64,000 bases of DNA from Alteromonadaceae bacterium (GCA_013216015.1 JABSOI010000014.1:1-64000), one strand, 5' to 3'; numbered from the stretch's first letter, positions 28,956 to 39,012 are shown. Program-made: numbers and translations. The notes: generated by a model not told the origin, from the sequence alone.

Positions 28956-30158
28956 GTGACTCGGAAAAAACAAATAATTATACCCATTGTTATTTTAGTG
29001 ATTGGCGTTTTAATTATGCTTGGTCTTTCAAGCATGAAAAAACCACCAGAAGAAAAACCTGAAGTAGACAATACACCTATCGTTGCAGTTGAAACCGTGA
29101 CTGTATCGCCAATGACGTTGCTTGTTGATTCTTACGGTATTGTTAAACCTAAATATGAAACTGAATTAGTCGCTCAAATTAGCGGTCAAATTGTTGAACT
29201 TTCGCCAAAATTTGTACGTGGTGGTTTTGTTAAAAAAGGTCAGTTATTAGCTCGTATTGATCCTAATGATTATAAAGCAGACTTAATTGAAGCGGAAGCG
29301 AGTATAGCATCAGCGCATGCGGCACTTGAAAAAGAACGAGCGCAAGGTCGGGTTGCCCAAGAAGAATGGAAACGTATTACTGATGCTTCACCAACTGAAC
29401 TTAGTTTACGAAAGCCTCAATTAGCTCAAGAGTTAGCGCGAGTCAAAGCCGCACAAGCTTCAGTACTTAGGGCAAAACGTAATCTTGAACGAACAGAAAT
29501 ATCTGCGCCTTATGATGCGATGATAGAAAGTCGTACCATTGGTTTAGGATCATTTGTTGGTACAGGTACTAAAGTCGGTAAATTATTAGGTACATCAATT
29601 GCGGAAGTACGCTTACCTGTTGCAGATAACCAGTTACAGTTTTTAAGTGAACAAGGACATAATGCACAAGTTAAGCTCAAGGGTACTTATTCAGGAAAAG
29701 AAGTGCAATGGGATGCACAAATAGTTAGAAGTGAAGGCGTTATTGATAAGAATACTCGCATGAGCTATTTAGTTGCCGAAATTAATGATCCTTACCTTAT
29801 AGGTCCTTCTACTTCAAATGATGATAAGTCTCCGATCCGTTTTGGTAGTTATGTTAAAGCTGAAATTGTAGGTATTGAAATTCCTCAGGCGAGTTTAGTT
29901 CCCCGTTATTTAGTTAATGAAGATAAAATTGCTATTTTGGATGAATCGTTAACGTTACGCTATGTATCTGTTGGTATTGTTCGCCAGCAAGGTGCTAATG
30001 TTGTGATTTCAGAAGGTCTGGAAAATGGCGATCAATTGATTGTTTCTGCATTGGATTATCCTATTGATGGTATGAAATTAGCGTTACCTGGTACTGAGCT
30101 TGAAAAAGGTACCAATGATCAAGAAAAAGATGCTCAAATAGCTAGTGTTAAGGATTAA
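28956..30158 (+). CDS. RND efflux periplasmic adaptor (membrane-fusion protein)
   Basis: A 400-residue HlyD/AcrA-type adaptor. An N-terminal membrane anchor (about residues 7-27) is followed by the lipoyl half-motif (LVAQISGQIVELSPKFVRGGFV), a helical hairpin (about 100-170), the second lipoyl half (RTEISAPYDAMIES) and a beta-barrel region. It bridges the inner-membrane pump to an outer-membrane channel. The start is a GTG with AGGA nine bases before it. Three bases separate its stop from the pump gene. No outer-membrane factor gene is nearby, so a TolC-like protein from elsewhere is probably used. Confidence 0.9.
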   Translation: MTRKKQIIIPIVILVIGVLIMLGLSSMKKPPEEKPEVDNTPIVAVETVTVSPMTLLVDSYGIVKPKYETELVAQISGQIVELSPKFVRGGFVKKGQLLARIDPNDYKADLIEAEASIASAHAALEKERAQGRVAQEEWKRITDASPTELSLRKPQLAQELARVKAAQASVLRAKRNLERTEISAPYDAMIESRTIGLGSFVGTGTKVGKLLGTSIAEVRLPVADNQLQFLSEQGHNAQVKLKGTYSGKEVQWDAQIVRSEGVIDKNTRMSYLVAEINDPYLIGPSTSNDDKSPIRFGSYVKAEIVGIEIPQASLVPRYLVNEDKIAILDESLTLRYVSVGIVRQQGANVVISEGLENGDQLIVSALDYPIDGMKLALPGTELEKGTNDQEKDAQIASVKD

Positions 30159-30161
30159 GCT

Positions 30162-33100
30162 ATGGATACTAATCGTATAGATAATGGTAGTAAAGATGAT
30201 ACCCACAAGGGGTTGATTGCTTGGTTTGCCCGCAATTCTGTTGCGGCAAATCTGTTAATGATATTCATTTTAGTGGGTGGTGCTTTGACAGCTGGCACCA
30301 TCAGTAAACAAATGTTCCCCCAAGTTGAAATTAACTGGCTTGAATTAAGCGTGCCATACCCTGGTGCCGCACCACAAGAAGTAGAAGAAGGTATAACCAT
30401 TAAGATTGAGGAAGCATTGGAAACAGTGCAAGGTCTGGATCGTGTTATTACTTATTCTAACCGTAATTACTCTTCAGGCTATTTTAGAATTGACGAAAGT
30501 TATGATCCACAAATAGTACTGGAAGAGGTTAAATCGCAAATTGATTCAATTTCAAGTTTTCCTGATGGTATGGAAAGACCTAAAGTTGAAAGGATTAAAT
30601 ATAGACAAGAAGTCATGCACATTAGTTTATATGGTGATATGAACCACAAAGAACTAAAAGAATTAGGTCGTAAGATACACGATGAAATTCAACAATTACC
30701 TCTGGTTAATATTTCTGATTTTTATGGTGGTTTAGACTATGAAATTTCAATTGAAGTCAGTAAAGATAAACTACGGGAATATAATTTAAGTTTTCAAGAT
30801 GTTGCAGCAGCAGTACGTAGCTTTTCCCGGAATATGTCAGCGGGTCAAATTCGTACTGAAAATGGATATATTAATTTACGGGTAGAAAATCAAGCTTATC
30901 GTGGTCATGAGTTTGAGTATATCCCGGTTATTACTTTAGAAGACGGGACTAAAGTAATGCTAGGTGATATCGCCAATATTGTTGATGGTTTTACCGAAGG
31001 CCTGCAATATTCGAAGTTCAATGGTAAAAATTCAGTGTCATTTTTCATAGGTGCAGCTGGCGACCAAAGTATTACCGATGTTGCAAAAGTAGTACAACGT
31101 TTTGTTGATGAAAAAGCGACTTCACTTCCAGAGGGAGTAAAATTAGAAATTTGGGTTGATATGACATACTACCTTGAAGGTCGTTTGGATATGATGCTCG
31201 ACAACATGAAAAGTGGTGGTATTTTAGTTTTCTTAATGTTAGCACTATTTTTAAGAGTACGATTGGCATTTTGGGTAATGATGGGTTTACCTGTTTGTTT
31301 CTTAGGTACTTTATTAGTTATGCCGATGGAGTTTGTTAACGTTACTATTAACATTACCAGTTTGTTTGCCTTTATTTTGGTTCTGGGTATTGTCGTTGAT
31401 GATGCAATAGTCATGGGAGAAAGTGCTCATGCTGAGATTGAAGAAAAAGGTCACACACTTGAAAATGTTATTCGTGGGGTGAAACGGGTTGCTATGCCAG
31501 CTACTTTTGGTGTTTTAACTACCATTGCTGCCTTTGTACCATTTGTTTTAGGTGATGGGCCGTCATCTGCATTCAGTAAATCTATTGGTTTTGTGGTTAT
31601 TTTTTGTTTAATATTTTCTTTGGTTGAATCTAAGCTTATTTTACCAGCGCATTTAGCTGCGATGAAAGTTAAAAAGTTTAATCCTAAAAATCCATTAGAC
31701 AGATTACGTGCTTTTATTGATACTAATTTGAAAAACTTCATTAATAATACTTATCGCCCGACCTTAGAAAAGTTAATCGCTTATCGCTATGGGGTGTTAA
31801 TGTTTTTTATCAGTATTGTTTTACTTAGCGCCGGGTTGTTTGGTGGTGGTTTTGTTAAATTTGTGGGTCAGCCTAAAATACCCCATGATTTTCCAAGTAT
31901 TAGTGTTGAAATGAATGTTGATAGTTCAGAAAAAGCAACACTAGCGACGGTATTACGTATTCAAAATATTATCTATCAAGTCGATCAAAAAATTATTGCA
32001 GAGTATGGAAAATCTATGATTTCTGATATGCAGGTTGATTTGCGTAGCCGCATTAATGGTCGAATCATGGTTAAACTTGCTGATCCTTCACAGCGTGCGA
32101 TGAATACTTTTGAATTAGCTGATTTATGGCGTAAAGCTATACCCACCTTGCCAGGAGTTAAATCTTTAACTATTAGCGATAACTTATTTGGTGGTGGACG
32201 TGAAGATGGTGATATCAGCTTTAGGTTAGAAAGCCAGGACGATGAACAATTATTACTGGCGGCGCAAGAGTTAAAAGCAAAGCTTAATTCATTGGTAGGT
32301 GTTGGTGATGTTAATGATAGTCGTCAAACCAGTGCTAAAGAAGTTCAATTTACCTTGAAACCTCTGGCTTATAGCATGGGCTTAACTTTATCAAATGTTG
32401 CTTCTCAGGTAGGTTATAGTTTTTATGGATTAGAAGCGCAACGCATTTTACGTGACGGTGAAGAGCTTAGGGTTATGATCCGTTATCCACTTGATCAGCG
32501 CAGCTCAGTAGGCCATGTTGGTGATGTGTTGATAAAAGCACCTAATGGAGCAGAATTACCTCTGTCTGAATTAGTTAATATTATCATAACCGATGGTGTT
32601 ACCCGTATTCGTCGTGAAAATGGTAACCGTACTATTAATATTTGGGCAAGTGTGGATCCTGATCAGGTAGAACCTTTTAAAGTGACAAAAGATATTCGTG
32701 ATAATTTTGTGCCTGAACTGTTGAGAAAATATCCTTTAGTGAAAGGTGAAGTTTCCGGTCGAATTCAAGAGGAATTAGATAGCGCAAATACCCAATTACG
32801 TGATTCTATTATTTCCTTGATGGTTATCTTTTCATTACTGGCAGTGCCTTTAAAATCTTATAGTCAGCCATTAATGATTATGATGGTGATCCCTTTTGGT
32901 GTTGTTGGTGCGGTATTCGGACATATGTTGCTGGGTATGGATCTAAATACTTTATCTATATTTGGTATAATTGCAGCAGCCGGAGTGGTGGTGAACGATT
33001 CCCTAGTAATGGTAGATTATGTAAATAATGCCCGCAGAGAAGGGGTAAAGTTAGCTGACGCAGTTATATTTGCAGGCTGTAAGCGTTTTAGAGCCATTAT

Positions 33101-33353
33101 GTTGACTTCAATAACTACCTTTATCGGCTTAGTACCCATTATCTTTTTTGAAACAAGTATGCAAGCCCAGATAGTAATACCTATGGCGATATCTTTAGCT
33201 TTTGGTGTGTTGTTTGCGACTATCGTGACTTTGGTATTGATCCCTAGTTTATATATAATTTTCGAAGATATCGGGACATTAACAAAACGTGGGATAAATG
33301 CGTTGAAGGGTGTATATCAAACTGACGAAGTAAAAGTTTTAAATGTAAAATAA
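30162..33353 (+). CDS. RND-family efflux pump, inner-membrane transporter
   Basis: A 1063-residue pump of the AcrB/MexF superfamily, HAE1-like. The first membrane helix (SVAANLLMIFILVGGAL) is followed by a large periplasmic domain and then TM2-TM6. TM4 holds the paired Asp of the proton relay in LGIVVDDAIVMGE. The second half repeats this plan, with TM10 (FGIIAAAGVVVNDSLVMVDY). Length is normal and no lesion is seen. It forms an operon with the adaptor and ends at a good terminator. The substrate cannot be told from sequence; this branch is often annotated simply as multidrug or lipid-type efflux. Confidence 0.92.
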   Translation: MDTNRIDNGSKDDTHKGLIAWFARNSVAANLLMIFILVGGALTAGTISKQMFPQVEINWLELSVPYPGAAPQEVEEGITIKIEEALETVQGLDRVITYSNRNYSSGYFRIDESYDPQIVLEEVKSQIDSISSFPDGMERPKVERIKYRQEVMHISLYGDMNHKELKELGRKIHDEIQQLPLVNISDFYGGLDYEISIEVSKDKLREYNLSFQDVAAAVRSFSRNMSAGQIRTENGYINLRVENQAYRGHEFEYIPVITLEDGTKVMLGDIANIVDGFTEGLQYSKFNGKNSVSFFIGAAGDQSITDVAKVVQRFVDEKATSLPEGVKLEIWVDMTYYLEGRLDMMLDNMKSGGILVFLMLALFLRVRLAFWVMMGLPVCFLGTLLVMPMEFVNVTINITSLFAFILVLGIVVDDAIVMGESAHAEIEEKGHTLENVIRGVKRVAMPATFGVLTTIAAFVPFVLGDGPSSAFSKSIGFVVIFCLIFSLVESKLILPAHLAAMKVKKFNPKNPLDRLRAFIDTNLKNFINNTYRPTLEKLIAYRYGVLMFFISIVLLSAGLFGGGFVKFVGQPKIPHDFPSISVEMNVDSSEKATLATVLRIQNIIYQVDQKIIAEYGKSMISDMQVDLRSRINGRIMVKLADPSQRAMNTFELADLWRKAIPTLPGVKSLTISDNLFGGGREDGDISFRLESQDDEQLLLAAQELKAKLNSLVGVGDVNDSRQTSAKEVQFTLKPLAYSMGLTLSNVASQVGYSFYGLEAQRILRDGEELRVMIRYPLDQRSSVGHVGDVLIKAPNGAELPLSELVNIIITDGVTRIRRENGNRTINIWASVDPDQVEPFKVTKDIRDNFVPELLRKYPLVKGEVSGRIQEELDSANTQLRDSIISLMVIFSLLAVPLKSYSQPLMIMMVIPFGVVGAVFGHMLLGMDLNTLSIFGIIAAAGVVVNDSLVMVDYVNNARREGVKLADAVIFAGCKRFRAIMLTSITTFIGLVPIIFFETSMQAQIVIPMAISLAFGVLFATIVTLVLIPSLYIIFEDIGTLTKRGINALKGVYQTDEVKVLNVK

Positions 33354-33381
33354 TTTAGTTTGTTGTAGATCAAAACAACTG

Positions 33382-33419
33382 AAACCATCATTTTTATCAC
33401 TTGAGAATGATGGTTTTTT
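33382..33419 (+). terminator. Rho-independent terminator after the RND operon
   Basis: AAACCATCATT pairs with AATGATGGTTT around a 13-base loop, followed by a T run, about 30 bases after the pump stop. Confidence 0.85.
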
Positions 33420-33539
33420 ATGCTCTGCTTGGAAATAATATCAATTCACTTATTCAAAAAACTGTTCTGATTAAGTTTTGTTGCCTATACTTAGATTTTT
33501 ATAACTCTTTCAATTTCAGGTAAAAGTGAAAAATAAATA

Positions 33540-33827
33540 ATGAAAAAGATATTAGATTTATCGGTATTCATTACCTTAATGCTATCTGGTTGTGCTACTT
33601 ATGATAATGCTTGTGAGGACGTAACCTTAGCTTCAGAACAAGTGCAAGCGTGTCAATTATTACAACGACAAATAACACATGCCAAAGCTCAACCTTTGAT
33701 ACGTACTGAATTAGAGCTTAGATATCAGCAAGATTGTATTGATGTGCGTTTTTATCGCGATGGTCAGCAAGAAGGTATTTGTGGAAATAAAAAAGAGTTA
33801 GAACAAGAAGGACAAAAAAAGAGTTAG
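33540..33827 (+). CDS. Small putative lipoprotein
   Basis: A 95-residue protein with a lipoprotein signal peptide: a basic start MKK, a hydrophobic core, and the lipobox LSGC with Cys18 as the lipidated residue. The mature part is short and polar and has four more cysteines (in NACEDV, QACQLL, QDCIDV and GICGNK), which could form two disulphides. I do not recognise the family. It follows the RND terminator and precedes the GGDEF-EAL gene. Its last codons and the following bases form an imperfect 26-base duplication (33791-33846) around the stop codon, so the C-terminus may be variable. Confidence 0.65.
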   Translation: MKKILDLSVFITLMLSGCATYDNACEDVTLASEQVQACQLLQRQITHAKAQPLIRTELELRYQQDCIDVRFYRDGQQEGICGNKKELEQEGQKKS

Positions 33828-34002
33828 AGTAAGAAGGTGAAAAAAGAGTATTTAACCAACTACAAGAAAATAGTCTTAATCTTCTTATTAAAAAGGGGTT
33901 AAATACTTGGTTATCTAATATTCAATAAAAGTAGATATTTTATTGATTTGCCTTCATTATTATTCATATTGGCAGCTTAATGTATAACAATTATTGGTTC
34001 TC

Positions 34003-36573
34003 ATGAAAGAAATATTGCCGAAAGTCTCCAGCACCAATGAAAGCTTAGAATCTTCTCCAGCAGAAGAAGCTTTTGTTTCGCTGGAAAAATATCAGAAGCT
34101 TGAAAGTCGTTATACAGCATTATTCAAATTAAACCAGTCATCCCTCGATTGCGCAGATCTAAAAACTTTCTTTGGCGAAGTTCATCAAATTATAGCTTCG
34201 TTGATGACAGCGAAAAATTTTTCAATTGTTATGTATGATCAAGCTTTTGATACGCTTGAATTTTCTTATTTTGTTGATGAAAAAGATGTTTGGCCGGAAG
34301 GTGTACTTCCCTATGAGAGTTTCAAAGGTTCATTAACACATTATGTTATTGGAACTTCAAAGCCCTTATTAGCAACCTATGAAGTTATTGAACAGTTACT
34401 TAAAGACAGAGAAGTAGAGCCCCTTGGTTCTGAATGTACAGTTTGGCTAGGTGTTCCATTAATAAATGATGGCTTTGTTATTGGTATTATGTCGGTACAA
34501 AGTTACAGTGAGTCAGTTTGTTACCAACAACAAGATTTAGAGTTATTGACTTTTACTGCTCAACATATTGTAGGGGCAATGACACGATTGCAAGATCATG
34601 AAAGATTGCAAAATGCTGTAAACGCACGAACTCGTGAATTAATGCAGCAAATTCGTGAACGGGAAAAGTCAGAATTATTACAAGAGTCATTGTTTAGAAT
34701 TTCAGAGTTAACTACAGATATATCAATTGATCTCAATGAATTTTACCGACAAGTACACAATATTGTCGGTCAACTGATTAATGCGGCTAACTTTTATATT
34801 GTTAAATTTGATATTGAAAGTGCATTATTGTCTTTTGTTTACTATCAAGATGATTATTCTAAAAATAAAGCGAATGATTTTGAACCAATAAAACTCTCCA
34901 GTCATCTAACTGAACTTGTTCTTCGTCGTAGACGAACTGTTCTATTGAGTGATGAAGATTTAAATGCATTATATGAAACAACAGAAATATTAGCGTCTGA
35001 AAATACCATTTACTCTTGGCTGGGGGTACCACTCTATAGTTCTGATGAAGTACTTGGTGCTATGGTTGTTCAAAGCTATGAGCAGGATATAAGTTATACC
35101 GTTCAAGATGCTGAATTACTGAACTTTGTATCTCAACATGTTTTAACAGCGATAAAGCGGCGTGAAATGGCTGATTTTGAACGTCAGGCACATAATTTAC
35201 TTGAGCAACAGGTAAAAACGCGTACAGCAGCGCTGGAAGAGGAAATTAAGCATAGAACGCAGGCGGAAGAATTACTTAAGCATACAGCATCTCATGATAG
35301 TTTAACCGGATTACCTAATCGAACCATTTTCATTGACTTACTAAATCACGCTATTGCTTGTCATAAACGCCAAAACAAAGTGCAGTTTGCAATATTATTT
35401 TTAGATTTAGATCGCTTTAAGGTGGTCAATGATAGTTTGGGACATCATGCCGGTGATTTAGTGCTGCAAATTGTCGCAAAAGAATTGTCTATAATTGTAC
35501 GGGATAAAGATACTGTCGCACGTTTTGGGGGGGATGAGTTTGTTATTCTCGTTGAAGATTTAGCCACTAAAAATGAAGCTTACCATGTCGCTAAACGTAT
35601 AACTGAACTATTGGAAACGCCGTTTATTATTGAAAACCAGCCTGTTTTTGTTGGTACCAGCATAGGTATCCTTTTCAGTGATGAACGATATACTAATGCA
35701 GATACTATGTTACGTGATGCTGATACAGCAATGTATTACGCTAAAGATAAGGGAAAAGGTCGCTATGAAGTGTTTGATGCCAGCATGCATAAAAAAGTAC
35801 AAAATGCATTGATGTTGGAATCTGATATTCGTGAGGCAATAGGGCTTAATGAATTTATTCCTTACTTTCAACCTATTGTTAAGTTGGCTGACAACGAAAC
35901 AGTGGGTTTCGAAGCCCTTGCCCGGTGGAAAAGTCATAAACGGGGCTTTGTCTTTCCTGATGATTTTATTCCGTTAGCCGAAGAAACTAATTTGGTGATG
36001 GCGATAGATTTTCAAATTCTTGAAAAGTCTTGTGAGCAATTAAAGCAATGGCAGATAAAGCTTAACCGTGATGATTTATATGTCAGTTGTAATTTATTTT
36101 GCAATCACTTTTTCAGTACAAGTTTGCCGGAAGACATTGCAAATATTATCAATAAAGTAGGAATTGAACCTGAAAAACTGAGAGTGGAATTAACAGAGAG
36201 AGCCTTATTGGAAAATAGCGAAATAGTACTGCAAAATATGCGTGCGTTAAAAGAGTTAGGCATTAAAATTTTATTGGATGACTTCGGGACAGGTTACTCA
36301 AGTTTAAGTTATTTACATCGTTTTCCTCTGGATATACTCAAAATAGATCGTTCATTTATCAGTAATGTGCATGAGCATGGAAATCATCAGGCCATAATTA
36401 AAACCATTATTGATTTGGCTACTAATTTACAGATGACCACGGTTGGTGAAGGTATTGAGAATAGTTTTGATGCAGAATTATTAAAGCAAATGGATTGTAT
36501 GTATGGACAAGGTTATTATTTCGCTAAACCTATGACTTCTGAAGAAGTCGAGAATTACCTACTTTCCTCATAG
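34003..36573 (+). CDS. GAF-GAF-GGDEF-EAL cyclic-di-GMP protein
   Basis: An 856-residue cytosolic protein. Two GAF domains (about 30-195 and 225-385) share near-identical end segments (TAQHIVGAMTRLQ and SQHVLTAIKRRE), a sign of duplication. A coiled-coil linker leads to a GGDEF domain with intact FGGDEF and an upstream inhibitory site RDKD five residues before it. The EAL domain has intact EALARW, and LDDFGTGYSSLSYL in loop 6. Both synthesis and breakdown of cyclic-di-GMP are therefore possible; the GAF pair probably selects between them. The ATG at 34003 is preferred over a TTG three codons earlier. It is a single gene followed by MITE-C. Confidence 0.92.
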   Translation: MKEILPKVSSTNESLESSPAEEAFVSLEKYQKLESRYTALFKLNQSSLDCADLKTFFGEVHQIIASLMTAKNFSIVMYDQAFDTLEFSYFVDEKDVWPEGVLPYESFKGSLTHYVIGTSKPLLATYEVIEQLLKDREVEPLGSECTVWLGVPLINDGFVIGIMSVQSYSESVCYQQQDLELLTFTAQHIVGAMTRLQDHERLQNAVNARTRELMQQIREREKSELLQESLFRISELTTDISIDLNEFYRQVHNIVGQLINAANFYIVKFDIESALLSFVYYQDDYSKNKANDFEPIKLSSHLTELVLRRRRTVLLSDEDLNALYETTEILASENTIYSWLGVPLYSSDEVLGAMVVQSYEQDISYTVQDAELLNFVSQHVLTAIKRREMADFERQAHNLLEQQVKTRTAALEEEIKHRTQAEELLKHTASHDSLTGLPNRTIFIDLLNHAIACHKRQNKVQFAILFLDLDRFKVVNDSLGHHAGDLVLQIVAKELSIIVRDKDTVARFGGDEFVILVEDLATKNEAYHVAKRITELLETPFIIENQPVFVGTSIGILFSDERYTNADTMLRDADTAMYYAKDKGKGRYEVFDASMHKKVQNALMLESDIREAIGLNEFIPYFQPIVKLADNETVGFEALARWKSHKRGFVFPDDFIPLAEETNLVMAIDFQILEKSCEQLKQWQIKLNRDDLYVSCNLFCNHFFSTSLPEDIANIINKVGIEPEKLRVELTERALLENSEIVLQNMRALKELGIKILLDDFGTGYSSLSYLHRFPLDILKIDRSFISNVHEHGNHQAIIKTIIDLATNLQMTTVGEGIENSFDAELLKQMDCMYGQGYYFAKPMTSEEVENYLLSS

Positions 36574-36589
36574 GGATTTTTTATCAATA

Positions 36590-36852
36590 TACCCAAACAC
36601 TTGGAAATGCAGGATTCAGCAAGTCGAGAAACGGCTATATACAAGGCATTAAATTTTGCTAATAGTTATTCTATTGAAAAATTTAATAACGCGGGAGATA
36701 GCCGTTTCTCGCCTTGCCCGAAGGGAGCTAAGCTAGAATATCAGTGCTGCGTTGCAACACTTTATAAGGGATTATAACCATTATATTCGTGTTGGGCCTT
36801 GCTCTGATGTCTTAGCTTAGCTCTGAACCTGCATTTTCAAGTAGTTTGGGTA
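36590..36852. mobile_element. MITE-C, 263 bp, TACCCAAAC ends
   Basis: The ends are inverted repeats of about 31 bases (TACCCAAACACTTGGAAATGC on the left; right-end complement TACCCAAACTACTTGAAAATGC) flanked by TA. The interior contains a further inverted pair, CGAGAAACGGCTAT and ATAGCCGTTTCTCG. It is non-coding and fills the gap between the GGDEF-EAL gene and the lrp-like gene. It shares the TACCC end with MITE-A and MITE-B and may use the same transposase. Confidence 0.85.
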
Positions 36853-36888
36853 TATGTCTGTTATTTCATTTATTTTTGGTTAGTTGTT

Positions 36889-37368
36889 ATGAATATAGTA
36901 AAACCTAAGACCCTGGATAGAATCGACTTGATGATTTTAGATACTTTGCAAAAAGAAGGGCGAATTTCTAATGTTGAGTTATCGAAAAAAGTTAATTTAA
37001 GTGCTAGTCCTTGCTTAGACAGAGTACGCCGTTTAGCGCAAGATGGTTATATAGAGCGATATGGTGCTTTTTTAAATGCAAGTAAGTTAAAGTTTGGCAT
37101 GTCGGCATTTATACAAGTGACTCTGGACAGAACCACAGGAGATGTTTTTAGTCAATTTAAGGAAGAAGTTGTCAAAATTAAAGAGGTTGCAGAATGCCAT
37201 ATGGTTGCAGGCGGTTTTGATTATCTGCTTAAACTGCGTTTTGAAAACATGGATGCCTACCGTGAAGTATTAGGGGTGATTGTTGAATTGCCTGCTGTTT
37301 CTCAAACTCATACTTATGTAGTGATGGAAAATGTAAAACAAGATCTCGGTGTACCAATCTTTTATTAG
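36889..37368 (+). CDS. Lrp/AsnC-family transcriptional regulator
   Basis: A 159-residue protein with the N-terminal helix-turn-helix (ISNVELSKKVNLSASPCLDRVRR) and a C-terminal RAM ligand domain (AECHMVAGGFDYLLKLRF). Lrp-type regulators respond to amino acids and often control adjacent transport or catabolic genes. The next gene, 166 bases on, is an NSS amino-acid symporter, so control of that transporter is likely. Two palindromes in the gap are candidate binding or attenuation sites. The ligand is unknown. Confidence 0.9.
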   Translation: MNIVKPKTLDRIDLMILDTLQKEGRISNVELSKKVNLSASPCLDRVRRLAQDGYIERYGAFLNASKLKFGMSAFIQVTLDRTTGDVFSQFKEEVVKIKEVAECHMVAGGFDYLLKLRFENMDAYREVLGVIVELPAVSQTHTYVVMENVKQDLGVPIFY

Positions 37369-37460
37369 CTTCCATTCTTGTAAATATTTACCAAGTGGAC
37401 TTTAATTTGTATACTTGAAACCGCAAAGATGGGTGACAAAGCAAGACATAGATAACAAAG

Positions 37461-37494
37461 CCTGATAGCATCAGGAATCACTTTAAAGTGATTC
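37461..37494 (+). promoter_or_regulatory. Paired palindromes upstream of the NSS transporter
   Basis: CCTGATAGCATCAGG (37461-37475) is directly followed by the perfect 20-base palindrome GAATCACTTTAAAGTGATTC (37475-37494). They lie 41 bases before the transporter ATG. They may be an operator for the Lrp-like protein or an RNA hairpin in the leader; there is no T run to make a clear terminator. Confidence 0.5.
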
Positions 37495-37534
37495 AATAAA
37501 TCATGCCCTAAAAAAATTATAATCAAGGATATTC

Positions 37535-38956
37535 ATGAGCGAACAAAGAGAACATTTCGGTTCCCGTATGGGGTTTATTTTGGCGGCTGCAGGCTCTGCT
37601 GTCGGTATTGGTAATTTAGTTGGTTTTCCAGTTAATGCTGCCAAAAATGGTGGTGGTGCATTTTTACTTATGTACGCCATATTTGTTATTGTTATCTGTT
37701 TACCCGTAATGATTGCCGAAATGGCTGTTGGGCGCAAAGCGGCAAAAAATCCTGTTGGGGCTTATTCAGTCTTAAGTGAAAATGATTCAAAATGGCGCTT
37801 AGCTGGTTTACTCAGTATTATTACGCCTTTCATGATCGCGGTATTTTATACGGTCTTAACGGTTTGGATTTTTGTCTATCTAGTTTTATCCGTTACCGGA
37901 AATTTAGATTATATTGCCAGTGCAGCTGCATTAGGTGACGTGATCAGTAGTCCTTACTTATTTCTTTCTATGATAGTTGTTGCCGCTTTGGTCAGATTCA
38001 TTCTGGTGTCTGGTGTTAAAGATGGTATAGAGAAAACAGCAAAAATAATGATGCCGGCATTGTTTGTTATGTTGATTTTATTAGTTATTTTTGTGCTGAC
38101 ACTAGATAATGCTATGGCAGGTGTAGAGTATTATTTAATACCTGATTTGGATAAAATTACTCCTAAAGTTGTTAGTAATGCCTTATCACAAGCCTTTTTC
38201 TCCTTATCACTGGGAATGGGGATTTTGATCACCTATGGCTCTTATATCAGTAAAGATACCGATATAGCGGGGTCTGCTAAATTGGTGGCAATTACAGATA
38301 CTTCAGTTGCATTCATCGCCGGGCTAATGGTTCTGCCTGCGATATTTTCTTTTAACCCCAGCGTTAATCCCGGAGAACTCAGTGACAGTGGGGTGTCATT
38401 AATTTTTAGTTATTTGCCAAAAATATTTTTAGCATTACAAAGTACAGTCGGTTATTTCTTTGCCAGCGCAATCGCGTCTATATTTTTCTTATTGGTATTT
38501 TTTGCTGCTATAACGTCATTAGTATCTATTATTGAAGTACCAGTATCTTATTTGATGGATGAGAAAAAACAGACTCGTAAAAAAGCATTGAATACTATGT
38601 TTTTATGGGCAGGTTTACTTGCACTATTAACAACATTATCTGCTGGAATGGTTGATTTCTTAACATCACTTACTTCTTATGGCGGCAAATCAAAATCCCT
38701 CTTTGATTTGATCACTGATATGTTTTACGACACTATTTTGCCATTAAACGGTTTATTGATTTGTTTATTTGTTAGCTATCGTTGGAAAAGTCAAAAATTG
38801 AATGAGGAATTATCTAAGGGAAACCCTAATTTCAGTAAAACTTTTCTCGCTAAATATACTAACTTTGCCTTAGCTACCTTTATCCCTATTGTGGTTGGGG
38901 TAATATTTATAGATACGGTTGCCAGAACATATTTTGGTTATAACTTTTTTGGCTAA
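37535..38956 (+). CDS. Na+-dependent amino-acid symporter, NSS family
   Basis: A 473-residue inner-membrane protein with the TM1 sodium/substrate motif LAAAGSAVGIGNLVGFP and 11-12 hydrophobic segments. It resembles the transporter at 6208 in the N-terminal motif, the QAFFSLSLGMGILITYGSY segment (TM6) and overall length, so the two are paralogues. The preceding Lrp-type gene suggests amino-acid-responsive control. The substrate is not predictable from sequence. The ATG follows AAGGATATTC. Just after the stop, the sequence TAAGTTTTGGC is repeated in tandem. Confidence 0.88.
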   Translation: MSEQREHFGSRMGFILAAAGSAVGIGNLVGFPVNAAKNGGGAFLLMYAIFVIVICLPVMIAEMAVGRKAAKNPVGAYSVLSENDSKWRLAGLLSIITPFMIAVFYTVLTVWIFVYLVLSVTGNLDYIASAAALGDVISSPYLFLSMIVVAALVRFILVSGVKDGIEKTAKIMMPALFVMLILLVIFVLTLDNAMAGVEYYLIPDLDKITPKVVSNALSQAFFSLSLGMGILITYGSYISKDTDIAGSAKLVAITDTSVAFIAGLMVLPAIFSFNPSVNPGELSDSGVSLIFSYLPKIFLALQSTVGYFFASAIASIFFLLVFFAAITSLVSIIEVPVSYLMDEKKQTRKKALNTMFLWAGLLALLTTLSAGMVDFLTSLTSYGGKSKSLFDLITDMFYDTILPLNGLLICLFVSYRWKSQKLNEELSKGNPNFSKTFLAKYTNFALATFIPIVVGVIFIDTVARTYFGYNFFG

Positions 38957-39012
38957 GTTTTGGCTAAGTTTTGGCTAGTTAAGATGGCTTAAATGTCATT
39001 TTATTGCCTATA

